A stretch of 64,000 nt of DNA from Candidatus Gastranaerophilales bacterium (GCA_944325885.1 CALVBT010000003.1:228251-292250), one strand, 5' to 3'. Positions 35,118-45,014 are shown, numbered from the stretch's first letter. The notes: generated by a model from the sequence alone, not told the origin. A program made the numbers and translations.

Positions 35118-36742
35118 TTGCCGGCCTGCCAGTCTTTTAGCCATTCTTTTTCCTGTTCATTCAACAGGTCAAAATCAATTGCACTCTCCTGAAAAGGAAC
35201 GTGAGAAAACGATTTTATCCTCAACTCACCATCTTCTTTGGTCAGATAGACAGTGTTTTCGAGTCTTACACCGCCAAAGCCCTCTTTATACAGCCCCGGC
35301 TCTATAGTAAAGACCATATTCTCTTTTAAAATTCTTCTGCCTGCTGCCCCGCAAGAAATTGTCGGCGGGTTTTCATGCACATTTATACCCACACCGTGAC
35401 CCAGTCCGTGATTAAAATTAAAATCTGACAGTCCGGATTTTTGATGAATTTTTCTCGCTGTTTTATCCAGCGTAAACCCTGTTGTACGTGCGGTTATCCT
35501 GTGATGATAAACATTCAAAAACATTTTCATAACAGTTGTATAAACCTTTTTTTGCAAAGCAGAAGCCTTGCCTTTGACAAAAGTTCTTGTGATATCGGTA
35601 GAATATCCGCCCTCAAAATGTCCGCCGCAATCGAGCAGAACAAAATCACCCTCATTTATTTTCACATCTTTTGACGGATGAGAATAATGGATTATAGAAG
35701 AATTCTTCCCCGCAGCCAGAATCGTTTTAAAGCTCAGCTGTCTTGCACCCTGAGAAAGAAACTCTTTTTCCACCGCCTCAGACAGTGCAAACTCCGACAG
35801 GTCTTTTTGTTTCTTGACAAGCTCAAACGCTCTGTTCACCACTGCGTCCGTTCTTTTAAAATTCTTTTTAAAATGAGCAATCTCAGCCTCATTTTTTACG
35901 GACTTCATCTCTTTTATAAAATCTTTTTGCGATTCTACAGCTTTTGATTTTATCAGCTGGTAGTCATAGCAGTTTATTGTAGACGGATTAAAAAAGACCG
36001 TTTTAAAAGCTTTTACAGCCCTGTCGAACTCACTTAGCGGTTTTATTTCAAAATATTTTCCGATTTTGGTTTCAAATTTTTCATCCGTAAAAACAAAAGC
36101 CTTTTGTTTTGTCAAAACTATTTTTGCCTTAAATGTAGAGGAAAAAGGCGTCTTGTACTGTCTGCAATTTGTGAGATATGCAATATTTTCAAGATGAGTA
36201 TCCAAATACGACTCATCTTTTTTCAACCTTCTGACAAGCTTTTTGAACTTTTCATCAGCACTCAAACCTGCAATACCCGTATCAATTTGTCTGACAGGCT
36301 CGCCGTTGTCGCTTGGTTTTAATTCTGTAAACAATGACACGGGGTCAAAATCGAGTTTTTTAATTTTGCAATGTTTTTTGTCAAGTTTTGATTTCAAAAT
36401 TTTATAGAAATTAAGAGAAATTTTCTTTGAAACAACGCCTATCACACTATCAGGCTCGATTCTATCCGCCAGTTCCGACAAAAAAGTCTGCCCCAGCTGC
36501 AGTTTTACGACCTCGGTAGTTTTGTGGTCTACCTCGCTGTCTGCCTGCTCGTGGTATCTTCCGTCCGCAAACTGCCACATTCTGTCTTTGGAAACCAGCA
36601 CATCACCTGTTGAGCCGGAAAATCCCGTGACAAAATATCTTGCGCAATTGCACAGTTCATTGTATTCCACGAGGAACTCGTCTGTTGTATTGACAAGCAA
36701 GTAATCAAGCTTGTTCTCAATCAAAAATTCTCTTAATTTCAT
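35111..36742 (-). CDS. pepP: Xaa-Pro aminopeptidase (M24B)
   Basis: 543 aa, with the long creatinase-like N-terminal regions (1-290) and a pita-bread catalytic domain. Metal ligands: Asp in LLDCGGHFEGG and YSTDITRTF, His in FNHGLGHGVGINVHENPP, Glu in FTIEPGLY and GVRLENTVYL. It removes N-terminal residues ahead of proline. It lies upstream of and overlapping the RNA methyltransferase gene, and just downstream of a repeat block. Confidence 0.93.
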   Translation of the reverse strand: MKLREFLIENKLDYLLVNTTDEFLVEYNELCNCARYFVTGFSGSTGDVLVSKDRMWQFADGRYHEQADSEVDHKTTEVVKLQLGQTFLSELADRIEPDSVIGVVSKKISLNFYKILKSKLDKKHCKIKKLDFDPVSLFTELKPSDNGEPVRQIDTGIAGLSADEKFKKLVRRLKKDESYLDTHLENIAYLTNCRQYKTPFSSTFKAKIVLTKQKAFVFTDEKFETKIGKYFEIKPLSEFDRAVKAFKTVFFNPSTINCYDYQLIKSKAVESQKDFIKEMKSVKNEAEIAHFKKNFKRTDAVVNRAFELVKKQKDLSEFALSEAVEKEFLSQGARQLSFKTILAAGKNSSIIHYSHPSKDVKINEGDFVLLDCGGHFEGGYSTDITRTFVKGKASALQKKVYTTVMKMFLNVYHHRITARTTGFTLDKTARKIHQKSGLSDFNFNHGLGHGVGINVHENPPTISCGAAGRRILKENMVFTIEPGLYKEGFGGVRLENTVYLTKEDGELRIKSFSHVPFQESAIDFDLLNEQEKEWLKDWQAGKC

Positions 36743-36744
36743 AA

Positions 36745-37039
36745 TTTCATATAGTCAACTGACTCCGACTACTTCTTGGATTTTCTTCACGCTCGGACAG
36801 TTTCGCCTTTTGTGCTTTGCACAAGCCGGCTCTATGTCCTCGCTCCCCGGGTTTCACCCGTCCGAAAATCCGCTTGTAGAACCTGTGCAATTGGTAAGTC
36901 CGTTTTGTTAAACAAGTCCGGCACAGGCAACACCAGGTAGGGGCATAAAATCTCGTTTCGACTTTGTCTCAACGGATTTTGCAGCCAGTGCATGGGGTCA
37001 CTTTAATAAACACAAGCGAAGCCGCCTCAGACATAATAA
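36745..37039. repeat. Composite intergenic repeat, long copy R2
   Basis: Fills the whole 300-base gap between pepP and the parvulin gene. It shares with R1 (18234) the blocks TTCATATAGTCAACTGACTC, GAACCTGTGCA, AAGTCCGGCACAGGCAA, CATGGGGTCACTT and CTCAGACA in the same order. Unlike R1 it has about 100 extra bases in the first third (TTCTTCACGCTCGGACAG onward, including a TCGGAC/GTCCGA pair) and about 60 extra before the last block. Confidence 0.65.
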
Positions 37040-37042
37040 AAA

Positions 37043-37327
37043 CTAGTCTTTTTTATCTGTCAAATAAAGCAAATGCCAGCCAAACTGTGTCTGGATAGGT
37101 TCGGAAAGGTCGCCGACATTCATAGAAAATGCTGCATCTTCAAACTCTTTTACCATTACACCTTTGCCAAAAAAGCCCAAATCACCGCCGTTTGCGCCTG
37201 ACGGGCAAAGAGAAACCTCTGCTGCAACATCTTCAAACTTTTTGCCGTTTAAGATTTCTTCTCTCAATTTTTTTGCTTCTTCTTCTGTTTGTACAAGCAG
37301 GTGGCTTGCTCTTACTTCTGTTGTCAT
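37043..37327 (-). CDS. Parvulin-type peptidyl-prolyl isomerase
   Basis: 94 aa from ATG 37327, with AGGG about 8 bases upstream. A single PpiC domain: VRASHLLVQTEEEAKKLREEI, FEDVAAEVSLCPSGANGGDLGFFGKGVMVKEFEDAAF and GDLSEPIQTQFGWHLLYL. No signal sequence, so it is a free cytoplasmic parvulin. A longer frame to 37378 would add 17 residues without a good start. Confidence 0.93.
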   Translation of the reverse strand: MTTEVRASHLLVQTEEEAKKLREEILNGKKFEDVAAEVSLCPSGANGGDLGFFGKGVMVKEFEDAAFSMNVGDLSEPIQTQFGWHLLYLTDKKD

Positions 37328-37382
37328 AACAAAATCCCTTATTTTTCTTACAAATAAAATTATAACAGCTTTGTCCATTCTC

Positions 37383-37411
37383 TTGCAATCGTGAAATAAA
37401 AAGATTAAAAT
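37383..37411 (+). promoter_or_regulatory. Promoter of the glycine-rich protein gene
   Basis: TTGCAA (37383-37388), 17 bases, TAAAAT (37406-37411), nine bases to the ATG, no Shine-Dalgarno. Confidence 0.5.
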
Positions 37412-37420
37412 TTTTTTGTT

Positions 37421-38107
37421 ATGCCGGGTATAAAAAAATTCTCTATTATTTTATTTTTCGTAATTCTTGGACTGGCACTGTTTTTCGTAGTGCTAAAGCC
37501 CTATCTCACGGCAAAATACATATTTATTGCAAAAAAATATGCAAAAGGACAATACACCTGCACCCTCGACAACAACGGCAGACACGTAGGCAGGTTATAC
37601 AAAATTTCCAACGGCAAAAAGAAACTGCTAAAAACCTATATAAGCAACAGCTGTATTTTTGCACGGCCAAAGGTAAATGCAGGATTTTTTGTTTTTGCTA
37701 TAGGCGGTGGCGGCGGCGCAACCCCCTATGAAAGCGGCCATGCCGGCCAAATTATCTCAAAATTCAAAAACATACCCCAGTCTATTGTTGTGATAAAAAT
37801 CGGCAAAGGCGGCCACGGAACCTTTGTCGGTGAGGACGGAACTTTTATTGATGCACAAGACGGCTACCCTACAATCATTGATGATTTGAATATGGTTGCA
37901 ATGGGCGGGTCAAAATCCACAAGGATGACCCCGCTCGGGCATGAACCGGTTATTGTGGACTATCACATTCCGGAAAAATATCATTTTCTTTATGATATTT
38001 CAAAATCGGCAAAATACGGAGCCGGCGGCCAATACAACCTGCACACAAAAGGCTCGAGTGCAAAAGCCGAAAGCGGCCACTCAGGAGCCGTCATCATACA
38101 ATGGTAG
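37421..38107 (+). CDS. Hypothetical membrane-anchored glycine-rich protein (228 aa)
   Basis: N-terminal membrane helix (about 8-28, IILFFVILGLALFFVVL). The rest is outside the membrane, with glycine-rich loops (FAIGGGGGATPYESGHAGQI, KIGKGGHGTF, GAGGQYNLHTKGSS). The ending SGHSGAVIIQW recalls glycine-rich receptor-binding or pilin-like domains, but I cannot name the family. No FTLAE signal, so it is not a pilin of the neighbouring type. It converges on the pilin-like gene at 38154. Confidence 0.65.
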   Translation: MPGIKKFSIILFFVILGLALFFVVLKPYLTAKYIFIAKKYAKGQYTCTLDNNGRHVGRLYKISNGKKKLLKTYISNSCIFARPKVNAGFFVFAIGGGGGATPYESGHAGQIISKFKNIPQSIVVIKIGKGGHGTFVGEDGTFIDAQDGYPTIIDDLNMVAMGGSKSTRMTPLGHEPVIVDYHIPEKYHFLYDISKSAKYGAGGQYNLHTKGSSAKAESGHSGAVIIQW

Positions 38108-38153
38108 ATATTTCATATAACCTACCTGTTGAGCCTGTGGTCTGTGCTGATAA

Positions 38154-38822
38154 CTACCAGCTGATTTTACCTTCTCTAATCAGCTTTGCAGTACAACCCC
38201 AGCCATTTCCGCCTTCACCTGATTTACAATCATCTTCATTGCACCCCGGACATCCGCCGAGAGGATAAACCTGACCATCGCCGTTAACTGTAAAAGCAAA
38301 AGTATCAACACCCACCATATTAGGCTCTTTTTGTCCGTTCACATCTACTTCAAAATATGCACAACTGTTTTTTACATAATTGCTTTCTGTTCTGTTACAG
38401 CCATTAAATGCTTTTGCAGCCCACAGCATACCATCAGCAGTTGCAAAGGTGTACCAGCCTTTATCTGTTTGATATTTGTTTCCTGCCTGTCCTGCCAGTG
38501 TTTTTTGAGCATATTCATTACCAAAACATCCGCCATTATTTTTACAGTTCTGGGCAATATTAAATTTTTTCATATACATATTAGTAAAAACTTCTTCTGT
38601 ATTAGCCCATGGCCAGAGTTTTATTGGTCCGTATTCCTGTCTTAACTCTTTTGTAGCTGTAGAAACAGTATTGTAAGCCTTTAATACACGAGGGGGAATA
38701 GAACGTTCCTCCGAAACCTTTTGAAGTCCAGGAATTGTCATAGCTGCAATTACACCGATTATCATAAGGGTCACAAGCGTTTCTGCCAGTGTAAACGCTT
38801 TTATCATATTAAATTTTTTCAT
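38154..38822 (-). CDS. Type IV pilin / type II pseudopilin-like protein
   Basis: 222 aa. MKKFNMIKA then FTLAETLVTLMIIGVIAAM: class III signal with Glu5 and a hydrophobic N-terminal helix. The cleavage site has Ala at -1, not the usual Gly. The globular part contains DVNGQKEPNMVGVDTFAF, the same DxNG...PN..G.D motif as the 54-57 kb cluster, and ends WGCTAKLIREGKISW. It is closest to the 56463 protein, sharing IPGLQK, SEER, KAYNTVSTATKELR and EYGPIKLWP. AAAGGAG precedes the ATG. It follows wecB by 18 bases, probably in one operon. Confidence 0.88.
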   Translation of the reverse strand: MKKFNMIKAFTLAETLVTLMIIGVIAAMTIPGLQKVSEERSIPPRVLKAYNTVSTATKELRQEYGPIKLWPWANTEEVFTNMYMKKFNIAQNCKNNGGCFGNEYAQKTLAGQAGNKYQTDKGWYTFATADGMLWAAKAFNGCNRTESNYVKNSCAYFEVDVNGQKEPNMVGVDTFAFTVNGDGQVYPLGGCPGCNEDDCKSGEGGNGWGCTAKLIREGKISW

Positions 38823-38840
38823 ATAAACTCCTTTAAAATC

Positions 38841-39968
38841 CTATTTGCTCAAATTATTTTCAAACTCTTTTTTGATAATATCAGCAATTCTTCTGCTTGC
38901 AAGACCGTCGCCATAAGGATTTACAGCAGCAGACATTTTTTTGTATTCTTCTTCATTGTCGAGAAGTGTCTGTACCTCATTCACAATATTTTGGGTATCG
39001 GTACCGGCAAGCTTAACAGTACCATATTGCACAGCCTCAGGACGTTCTGTCGTAGTCCTCAAGACAAGCACCGGTTTGCCCAGAGAAGGGGCTTCTTCTT
39101 GCACTCCGCCTGAATCTGTCATAATAAGATACGAATCCTTCATCAATGTACAAAACGGAGCATATTCCATAGGCTCTATCAAATGTATTCTTTCTTTGTT
39201 TCCGAGCAATTCATGCACAGGCTCTTGTATATTCGGATTCAAATGCACAGGATAAACAACCTGAATATCTTTATTTTTTTCAACAAGCTCTAAAACGGCT
39301 CTACAAATATTTCTTATCGGCTCGCCAAAATTTTCTCTTCTGTGAGAGGTTAGCAAAATCGTCTTCAACTCCGGCTTAAGCCCGATATATGACAAGTCAG
39401 CCTTATTATTTTCTACTGTATGCAAAAGCGCATCTATAACAGTGTTGCCTGTTTTGTAGATATGTTCATGCGGAATAGACGATTTTTTTAGATTATCCAC
39501 GCTTGTATCTGTCGGTGCAAAGTGATAAGAAGAAACAGCATCGGCAAAGACTCTGTTGATTTCTTCAGGGAACGGATAAAACTTGTTGAATGTTCTAAGT
39601 CCTGCTTCCACATGTCCGACAGGAACACGTGAATAAAAAGCAGACAACGCTGCTGCCATAGAGGTCGTTGTATCTCCGTGAACAAGCACGATATCCGGTT
39701 TGCTCTCTTCTATTACATCCTTCATCAAAAGAAGGACTTCTGCCGTAACTTTCCACAAATCCTGATTAGGTTTCATTATATTAAGGTCAAAATCAGGTTT
39801 TATTTCAAACAGCTTAAGCACCTGATCTAACATCTGCCTGTGCTGTGCTGTTACGCAGACCACACTTTTAAACACATCAGGCTGTTTTTCAAACTCTTTT
39901 ACAAGAGGTGCCATCTTTATTGCTTCGGGTCTTGTACCAAAAACCGTTAAAACTCTGATTTTAGACAT
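38841..39968 (-). CDS. wecB: UDP-N-acetylglucosamine 2-epimerase (non-hydrolysing)
   Basis: 375 aa. VLTVFGTRPEAIKMAPLV, CVTAQHRQMLDQVL, VLVHGDTTTSMAAALSAFY, PVGHVEAGLRTFNKFYPFPEEINR, LLTSHRRENFGEP and LIMTDSGGVQEEAPSLGKPVLVLRTTTERPEA are the classical sites. It interconverts UDP-GlcNAc and UDP-ManNAc. ManNAc is the substrate of the WecG/TagA-type transferase at 51136, so the two may act in the same envelope polymer pathway. AAGGAT precedes the ATG by 9 bases. Confidence 0.95.
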   Translation of the reverse strand: MSKIRVLTVFGTRPEAIKMAPLVKEFEKQPDVFKSVVCVTAQHRQMLDQVLKLFEIKPDFDLNIMKPNQDLWKVTAEVLLLMKDVIEESKPDIVLVHGDTTTSMAAALSAFYSRVPVGHVEAGLRTFNKFYPFPEEINRVFADAVSSYHFAPTDTSVDNLKKSSIPHEHIYKTGNTVIDALLHTVENNKADLSYIGLKPELKTILLTSHRRENFGEPIRNICRAVLELVEKNKDIQVVYPVHLNPNIQEPVHELLGNKERIHLIEPMEYAPFCTLMKDSYLIMTDSGGVQEEAPSLGKPVLVLRTTTERPEAVQYGTVKLAGTDTQNIVNEVQTLLDNEEEYKKMSAAVNPYGDGLASRRIADIIKKEFENNLSK

Positions 39969-40071
39969 AAAAATAATATCCTTAAATTTTAAGATTCAAT
40001 AAACCGTAATAACTTAAGGATATTATATTGCAAATTTAAATTTTACACAATTTTATATAGTCGACTGACAT

Positions 40072-40878
40072 TTAGCTATTTTTTGGTGCAAACCAGTCGC
40101 AGGACTCTTCAGAGCAAAATGCTTTTTCCAAATCCTTAATAATGCTCTGGTGAGTCATTTCAAAAGTAATCGGCGTGATAGAAACCTTATTCATACGAAC
40201 AGCATTTATATCAGTTCCGTCGTTTTCATCATATTCAATAAGTTCGCCTGCCAGCCAGTAGTATGTTTTGCCTCTCGGGTCGATACGTTTGTCGTATTTG
40301 CTTGTAAACATTCTTGTTCCGAGTTTTGTAATAGCAATACCGGCAATATCATCTTCCTCAAGCGAAGGAAAATTAATATTCAAAATAGATTTTTGAGGGA
40401 AGTTTATATCCTTGATTTTATGTACAAATTTTGCCATAAAGTTTGCGGCAAAAGAAAAATCCTCTACCTCATAATGCAAACCTGCAAGCGATGTTGCAAT
40501 AGCAGGGAACCCGAGCATTGCCCCCTCAAGCGCACAGCTTACAGTGCCGGAATACAAAATATCAGCACCCAAATTCGGCCCGTGGTTTATACCTGAGATA
40601 ACAAGGTCAGGCATTTCGTGAGGTTCGAGTATTGCGCTCAGACCGATTTTTACACAGTCACCGGGTGTGCCTGTTGTTACCCAGTTTCTTTTTGCTCCGA
40701 ATTTCGGGTCAAGTTCTTCTACCCTCAATGGTGTATGAAGTGTCAATGAATGACCGGCAGCACTGCGCTCTCTGTCCGGTGCTATTACATACACATCATG
40801 TTCACAGCTCAATGCCTCTGTCAAAGCTCTGATACCGTTGGCCATCAATCCGTCATCATTTGAAAGTAATATATTCAT
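40072..40878 (-). CDS. surE: 5'/3'-nucleotidase SurE
   Basis: 268 aa. MNILLSNDDGLMANGIRAL carries the acidic metal site (Asp8-Asp9). VIAPDRERSAAGHSLTLHTP, VTTGTPGDCVKIGL, VISGINHGPNLGADILYSGTVSCALEGAMLGFPAIATS complete the active site. AGGAG lies 6 bases before the ATG. It is monocistronic, with a degenerate repeat core (TTTTATATAGTCGACTGAC) just past the stop. Confidence 0.95.
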   Translation of the reverse strand: MNILLSNDDGLMANGIRALTEALSCEHDVYVIAPDRERSAAGHSLTLHTPLRVEELDPKFGAKRNWVTTGTPGDCVKIGLSAILEPHEMPDLVISGINHGPNLGADILYSGTVSCALEGAMLGFPAIATSLAGLHYEVEDFSFAANFMAKFVHKIKDINFPQKSILNINFPSLEEDDIAGIAITKLGTRMFTSKYDKRIDPRGKTYYWLAGELIEYDENDGTDINAVRMNKVSITPITFEMTHQSIIKDLEKAFCSEESCDWFAPKNS

Positions 40879-40961
40879 TACACACTCCTGTATTATGTCT
40901 TCCTACATGTTTTATTCCACATTTTGGAGATTTATAAACACTATAACCAAAATTTTTCAAA

Positions 40962-42572
40962 TTATTTTTTATTTTTATTTATAGCATTTATCAAACCTTT
41001 GAACAAGGGGTGCGGATGCTCAGGTCTGGATTTAAATTCCGGATGGAACTGACAAGCCACAAACCAGTCATTTTTCGGATATTCAACAATCTCGCACAGC
41101 TGGCCGTCAGGCGACATTCCCGAGAACACAAGCCCTGCTTTTTCTATCTGGTCTTTATATTCATTATTAACTTCGTATCTGTGTCTGTGACGTTCCGAAA
41201 TTGTTTTAACTTTTCCGTAAGCATCATAAGCTTTTGTGCCTTTTTTCAGCACGCAGTCGTATTTACCCAGACGCATTGTGCCGCCCATATTTTCGATATT
41301 TTTTTGCTCAAGCATGATATCGATAACAGGATAAGGCGTGCCTTCGTTAAACTCCATGGAGTTTGCGTTTTTCAATCCGACAACGTTTCTTGCATACTCA
41401 ATTACAGAACACTGCATACCGAGGCACAAACCTAAAAATGGCAGATTGTTTTCTCTTGCGTATCTGATAGCATTCAATTTGCCCTCGATACCTCTTACCC
41501 CAAATCCGCCCGGTACAACCAGACCATCAACATCGCTCAAAATCTCAGCAGTCTTTTTCATATCTGTACATTCTTCCGAGTTTATCCATTTGATATCGAT
41601 TTTTGCATGCTGGTCATATCCTGCGTGTTTCAGGGCTTCTACAACAGAAATATAAGCATCTGAAAGACCTGTGTATTTTCCGGCAATAGCTATTTTAAAA
41701 GTTTTTGTCGGATTTTTAATCACGTCAACGAGTTTTTTCCAGTTTTCAAGATTCGGTTTTCTATCCAGAAGCTGCAGCCTCTGCAGTACAACATGAGCCA
41801 TATTCTGGGCTTCGAGTGCCAGAGGGACTTCATAAATTGATTTTAAATCCTTGCATTCTATTACTGCATCAACAGGCACAGAGCAGAACAGAGCGAGTTT
41901 TTCTCTTTCTTTTTTTGGAATAGGTCTTGTTGTTCTGCACACCAGCACCTCTGGTTGAAGCCCGTAGCTGCGCAATACTGCTACACTGTGCTGAGAGGGC
42001 TTTGTTTTGAGTTCGCCTGAAGTAGGCAGATAAGGTATCAATGTAACGTGTATGTTTATACTGTTGCCAAAGCCTATTTCTGTTTTGAACTGTCTAATAG
42101 CTTCGATAAAAGGCAAACTCTCGATGTCGCCTATTGTACCGCCAACTTCTATTATCAAAAAGTCAGGCTTGAACTGCGAAGCGGCTTTTTTGATTCTTGA
42201 TTTAATTTCATTTGTGATATGAGGAATCGTCTGAACAGTAGCACCAAGGTACTCGCCTCTTCTTTCTTTTTTGATAACAGTCTGGTAGATACTACCCGAA
42301 GTAACATTATTTACCTTGCCCAATGACGTGTCTGTAAATCTCTCATAATGGCCCAAATCAAGGTCTGTTTCCGCACCGTCATCCGTAACAAAAACTTCGC
42401 CGTGCTGGAAAGGACTCATTGTGCCGGGGTCGACGTTGATATAGGGGTCAAATTTTTGGATAACTACAGAAAATCCTCTTGATTTTAACAATTTGCCGAG
42501 TGATGCAGCCACAATCCCCTTCCCCAGTGAAGAAACTACACCGCCTGTAACAAAAATATATTTGGTTGCCAT
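40962..42572 (-). CDS. pyrG: CTP synthase
   Basis: 536 aa. It amidates UTP to CTP. Synthase domain with [58 protein letters not shown]. The C-terminal class I glutamine amidotransferase has [21 protein letters not shown] (nucleophile Cys) and [12 protein letters not shown] (His and Glu). AAGGGG precedes the ATG. It lies downstream of gatC but a terminator intervenes. Confidence 0.97.
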   Translation of the reverse strand: MATKYIFVTGGVVSSLGKGIVAASLGKLLKSRGFSVVIQKFDPYINVDPGTMSPFQHGEVFVTDDGAETDLDLGHYERFTDTSLGKVNNVTSGSIYQTVIKKERRGEYLGATVQTIPHITNEIKSRIKKAASQFKPDFLIIEVGGTIGDIESLPFIEAIRQFKTEIGFGNSINIHVTLIPYLPTSGELKTKPSQHSVAVLRSYGLQPEVLVCRTTRPIPKKEREKLALFCSVPVDAVIECKDLKSIYEVPLALEAQNMAHVVLQRLQLLDRKPNLENWKKLVDVIKNPTKTFKIAIAGKYTGLSDAYISVVEALKHAGYDQHAKIDIKWINSEECTDMKKTAEILSDVDGLVVPGGFGVRGIEGKLNAIRYARENNLPFLGLCLGMQCSVIEYARNVVGLKNANSMEFNEGTPYPVIDIMLEQKNIENMGGTMRLGKYDCVLKKGTKAYDAYGKVKTISERHRHRYEVNNEYKDQIEKAGLVFSGMSPDGQLCEIVEYPKNDWFVACQFHPEFKSRPEHPHPLFKGLINAINKNKK

Positions 42573-42618
42573 TTTTTACCCCTTATCTAGCTTTTACTCA
42601 ACTTTTTTCTTATAAGTT

Positions 42619-42654
42619 AAAAAGCTTAGAGGGTTGTTCCTCTAAGCTTTTTTT
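42619..42654 (-). terminator. Intrinsic terminator of gatC
   Basis: A 14-bp stem AAAAAGCTTAGAGG/CCTCTAAGCTTTTT with a 6-base loop, T runs on both strands. It sits 8 bases past the gatC stop. Confidence 0.88.
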
Positions 42655-42661
42655 GAAATCT

Positions 42662-42943
42662 TTAATTTATTTTCGGAACCCTGAAAAATCCGTTTTCCTC
42701 AGCCGGTGCGTTAGCCATCAGCTCCTCTTTTGTTTGTTCGCTGACAACAACGTCTTCTCTCATCACATTGACTATCGGAATAGCATGACTCATCGGTTCA
42801 ACATTTGTGGTATCGACTTCGTTCATCTGTTCCACATATTTTAAAATATCACCTAGCTGTTTTGAAAATTTTTCTTTTTCAGCTTCTGTAAGCTCCAAAC
42901 GTGCAAGTTTTGCAACGTGTTCTACATCTTTTATTGTAATCAT
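42662..42943 (-). CDS. gatC: Glutamyl/aspartyl-tRNA amidotransferase subunit C
   Basis: 93 aa. VEHVAKLARLELTEAEKEKF, LGDILKYVEQMNEVDTTNVEPMSHAIPIVNVMREDVV and the ending GFFRVPKI are typical. GatC wraps around GatA and GatB and stabilises the complex that converts Glu-tRNA(Gln) to Gln-tRNA(Gln). gatA and gatB are not next to it. GGAG lies 7 bases before the ATG. Confidence 0.95.
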   Translation of the reverse strand: MITIKDVEHVAKLARLELTEAEKEKFSKQLGDILKYVEQMNEVDTTNVEPMSHAIPIVNVMREDVVVSEQTKEELMANAPAEENGFFRVPKIN

Positions 42944-43119
42944 CTTTTACTCCAAAAAAATATTTATATACATTTGTACCATGTATAAACTATTTTTTCC
43001 ATGGTTTGTTGTAATTATTTACACATTTGTTTTTCATATAAAGTTTTTATAAAGGTATAATTTAAGAGTGGTAAAATTATAAACATGATTAGGAAAGTAT
43101 GAGGAAAAAGGAGATTTAT

Positions 43120-44244
43120 ATGATTCCTATAGTTGATTTAAAAAGACAGTACAAACAAACAGGTGCTGAAATTGAAAAAGCAGTTGTTGAAGTATTACGT
43201 TCCGGCGCATACATTCTGGGTCCGAACACAAAAGCTTTAGAGCAGGAATTTGCTCAATACTTAGGCACAAAACACGCTATCGGTCTGAACTCAGGTACTG
43301 ATGCGCTGCATCTGGCTTTGAGAGCATTAGATATAGGCAAAGGCGACGAAGTTATTACTGTAGCTTTCACATTTGTTGCAACTACGGAATCTATTGAAAT
43401 AGTTGGTGCTACTCCTGTATTTGTGGACATCGACCCTGATACTTTCAACATGGATGTTACTCAGATTGAGGCAAAAATCACTCCACGTACAAAAGCTATC
43501 ATGCCTGTCCACCTCTACGGCCAGCCTGCTGACATGGATGCAATCATGGATATTGCAAAACGCCACAACCTCTATGTAATCGAAGACTGCTGTCAGGCTA
43601 TCGGTGCAGAATACAAAGGCAAAAAGGTAGGCTCTTTCGGTGACATCGGCTGCTACAGCTTCTTCCCGACCAAAAACCTCGGCGGTATGGGTGACGGCGG
43701 TATGGCTGTAACTAACAGCGATTACCTCAAAGACAGAATGACTGCTCTGAGAAACCACGGCGGTGCTGTAAGATATCACCACGACGAAATCGGTGTTAAC
43801 AGCCGTCTGGACGAAATTCAATCAGCTATTCTCCGTGTAAAAATGAACTACATTGACGAATGGAACAAGATGAGAAGAGAAGTTTCTCACAGATACACAG
43901 AGCTTTTCAAAGGTTATGCGGATGTTCAAACTCCAAAAGAACTCGACAACACCTACTGTGTATACCACCAGTACACTATCAAGGTTCCTAACCGTGATGC
44001 TGTACAAAAAATGCTTCAGGAAAACGGTGTGGGTGCTATGCTCTATTATCCGATTCCTTTGCACATGCAAAAAGTTCACGCTCACCTCGGCTACAAAATG
44101 GGCGATCTGCCAAAAACAGAATACAACACCCAGCACGTTATGAGTTTGCCGATGTTTGCAGAATTGACTTTCGAAGAACAAAAAGAAATCGTTGAAAAAG
44201 TCAAAGATGCAATCGAAAAATGCAAAACAACAGCTGCTTGCTAG
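43120..44244 (+). CDS. DegT/DnrJ/EryC1/StrS-family sugar aminotransferase
   Basis: 374 aa from ATG 43120, chosen for AAAAGGAGA at 6 bases; an upstream in-frame ATG has no such site. PLP fold type I: ALNSGTDALHLAL, VAFTFVATTESIEIVGATPVFVDID, VHLYGQPADMD, EDCCQAIGAEYKGKKVGSFGDIGCYSFFPTKNLGGMGDGGM (the Lys in PTKN binds PLP) and NSRLDEIQSAILRVKM. It makes amino-sugars for glycans, possibly flagellin glycosylation or surface polymer, which is not shown. Its sequence is high-expression style. A strong terminator follows. Confidence 0.93.
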   Translation: MIPIVDLKRQYKQTGAEIEKAVVEVLRSGAYILGPNTKALEQEFAQYLGTKHAIGLNSGTDALHLALRALDIGKGDEVITVAFTFVATTESIEIVGATPVFVDIDPDTFNMDVTQIEAKITPRTKAIMPVHLYGQPADMDAIMDIAKRHNLYVIEDCCQAIGAEYKGKKVGSFGDIGCYSFFPTKNLGGMGDGGMAVTNSDYLKDRMTALRNHGGAVRYHHDEIGVNSRLDEIQSAILRVKMNYIDEWNKMRREVSHRYTELFKGYADVQTPKELDNTYCVYHQYTIKVPNRDAVQKMLQENGVGAMLYYPIPLHMQKVHAHLGYKMGDLPKTEYNTQHVMSLPMFAELTFEEQKEIVEKVKDAIEKCKTTAAC

Positions 44245-44263
44245 GTTAGCCACAACAAAGATT

Positions 44264-44301
44264 AAAAAAGCAGGGCCTTAAACAATTAGGCCCTGTTTTT
44301 A
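44264..44301 (+). terminator. Intrinsic terminator of the aminotransferase gene
   Basis: Stem CAGGGCCT/AGGCCCTG with a 9-base loop, flanked by AAAAAAG and GTTTTTATTTT. Confidence 0.9.
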
Positions 44302-44432
44302 TTTTGAAAAACACACCGTACGGACAAAACCACGACCTCACGCCTTAAAAAAAATTTAAAAATTAGGCAATTATTTTCTCCAAAATGTTTTTATATATAA
44401 GTAAGGTTAGAATAAAATTTTGGAGTGTCTTT

Positions 44433-45011
44433 ATGAGTCAAGGCTATAACGCAAATGTCCATGCAAACTACGTACAATACGGTCAGGCACCTGCAGGCAT
44501 GATGCCCAATATGGCACCGCCTGTTGTTCCGCCGCAAATGAACGTATCTCATAACACATACAACACGACTGTACAACAGCCGCAAACCCCGCCACCGGCT
44601 CAACTGCCGGCAGCTCCCCCGCCGCAGATGCACGCTCAGCCAGAGCATGACAGTTTTATAAAAAGCGACACTGCAGCAGTCACGGCAGGGATTTTAGTTT
44701 CTACAGCAGCACTTTTAATGTGCTTATTTGCTCCGGCAAAAACAGCAAAACCCGGATTCTGGGCAAAATTCAAAGCAAAAAGAAATGCTGACCCTATCAG
44801 GGCAATGAAAAAAGCTGCAAAACAAAAACGAACCGAAACAAAACTAAAAGCAAAACAAGAAGCTCTTGAAGCAACACAAAAGGTTGAACAAGAAATTCTG
44901 GAATCAAAACTAAAAACCCAGCAAGAACAACTTGAGGCAAAATTAAAAGCCCAGCAGGAAAAACTGGAAGCAAAACTGGAGAAAAAGCGAAACAAAATAA
45001 AAAACAAATAA
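44433..45011 (+). CDS. Hypothetical proline-rich membrane protein with Lys/Glu coiled-coil tail (192 aa)
   Basis: No family recognised. Start ATG 44433 with GGAG 8 bases upstream. Residues 1-80 are Gln/Pro/Met-rich and disordered (PPVVPPQMN, QPQTPPPAQLPAAPPPQM). A single membrane helix lies at about 88-104 (AGILVSTAALLMCLFAP). Residues 105-192 form a long Lys/Glu/Gln helix with an 8-residue-like repeat (KLKTQQEQLEAKLKAQQEKL). It might be an envelope spacer or scaffold; the layout alone does not say. Confidence 0.65.
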   Translation: MSQGYNANVHANYVQYGQAPAGMMPNMAPPVVPPQMNVSHNTYNTTVQQPQTPPPAQLPAAPPPQMHAQPEHDSFIKSDTAAVTAGILVSTAALLMCLFAPAKTAKPGFWAKFKAKRNADPIRAMKKAAKQKRTETKLKAKQEALEATQKVEQEILESKLKTQQEQLEAKLKAQQEKLEAKLEKKRNKIKNK

Positions 45012-45014
45012 TCA

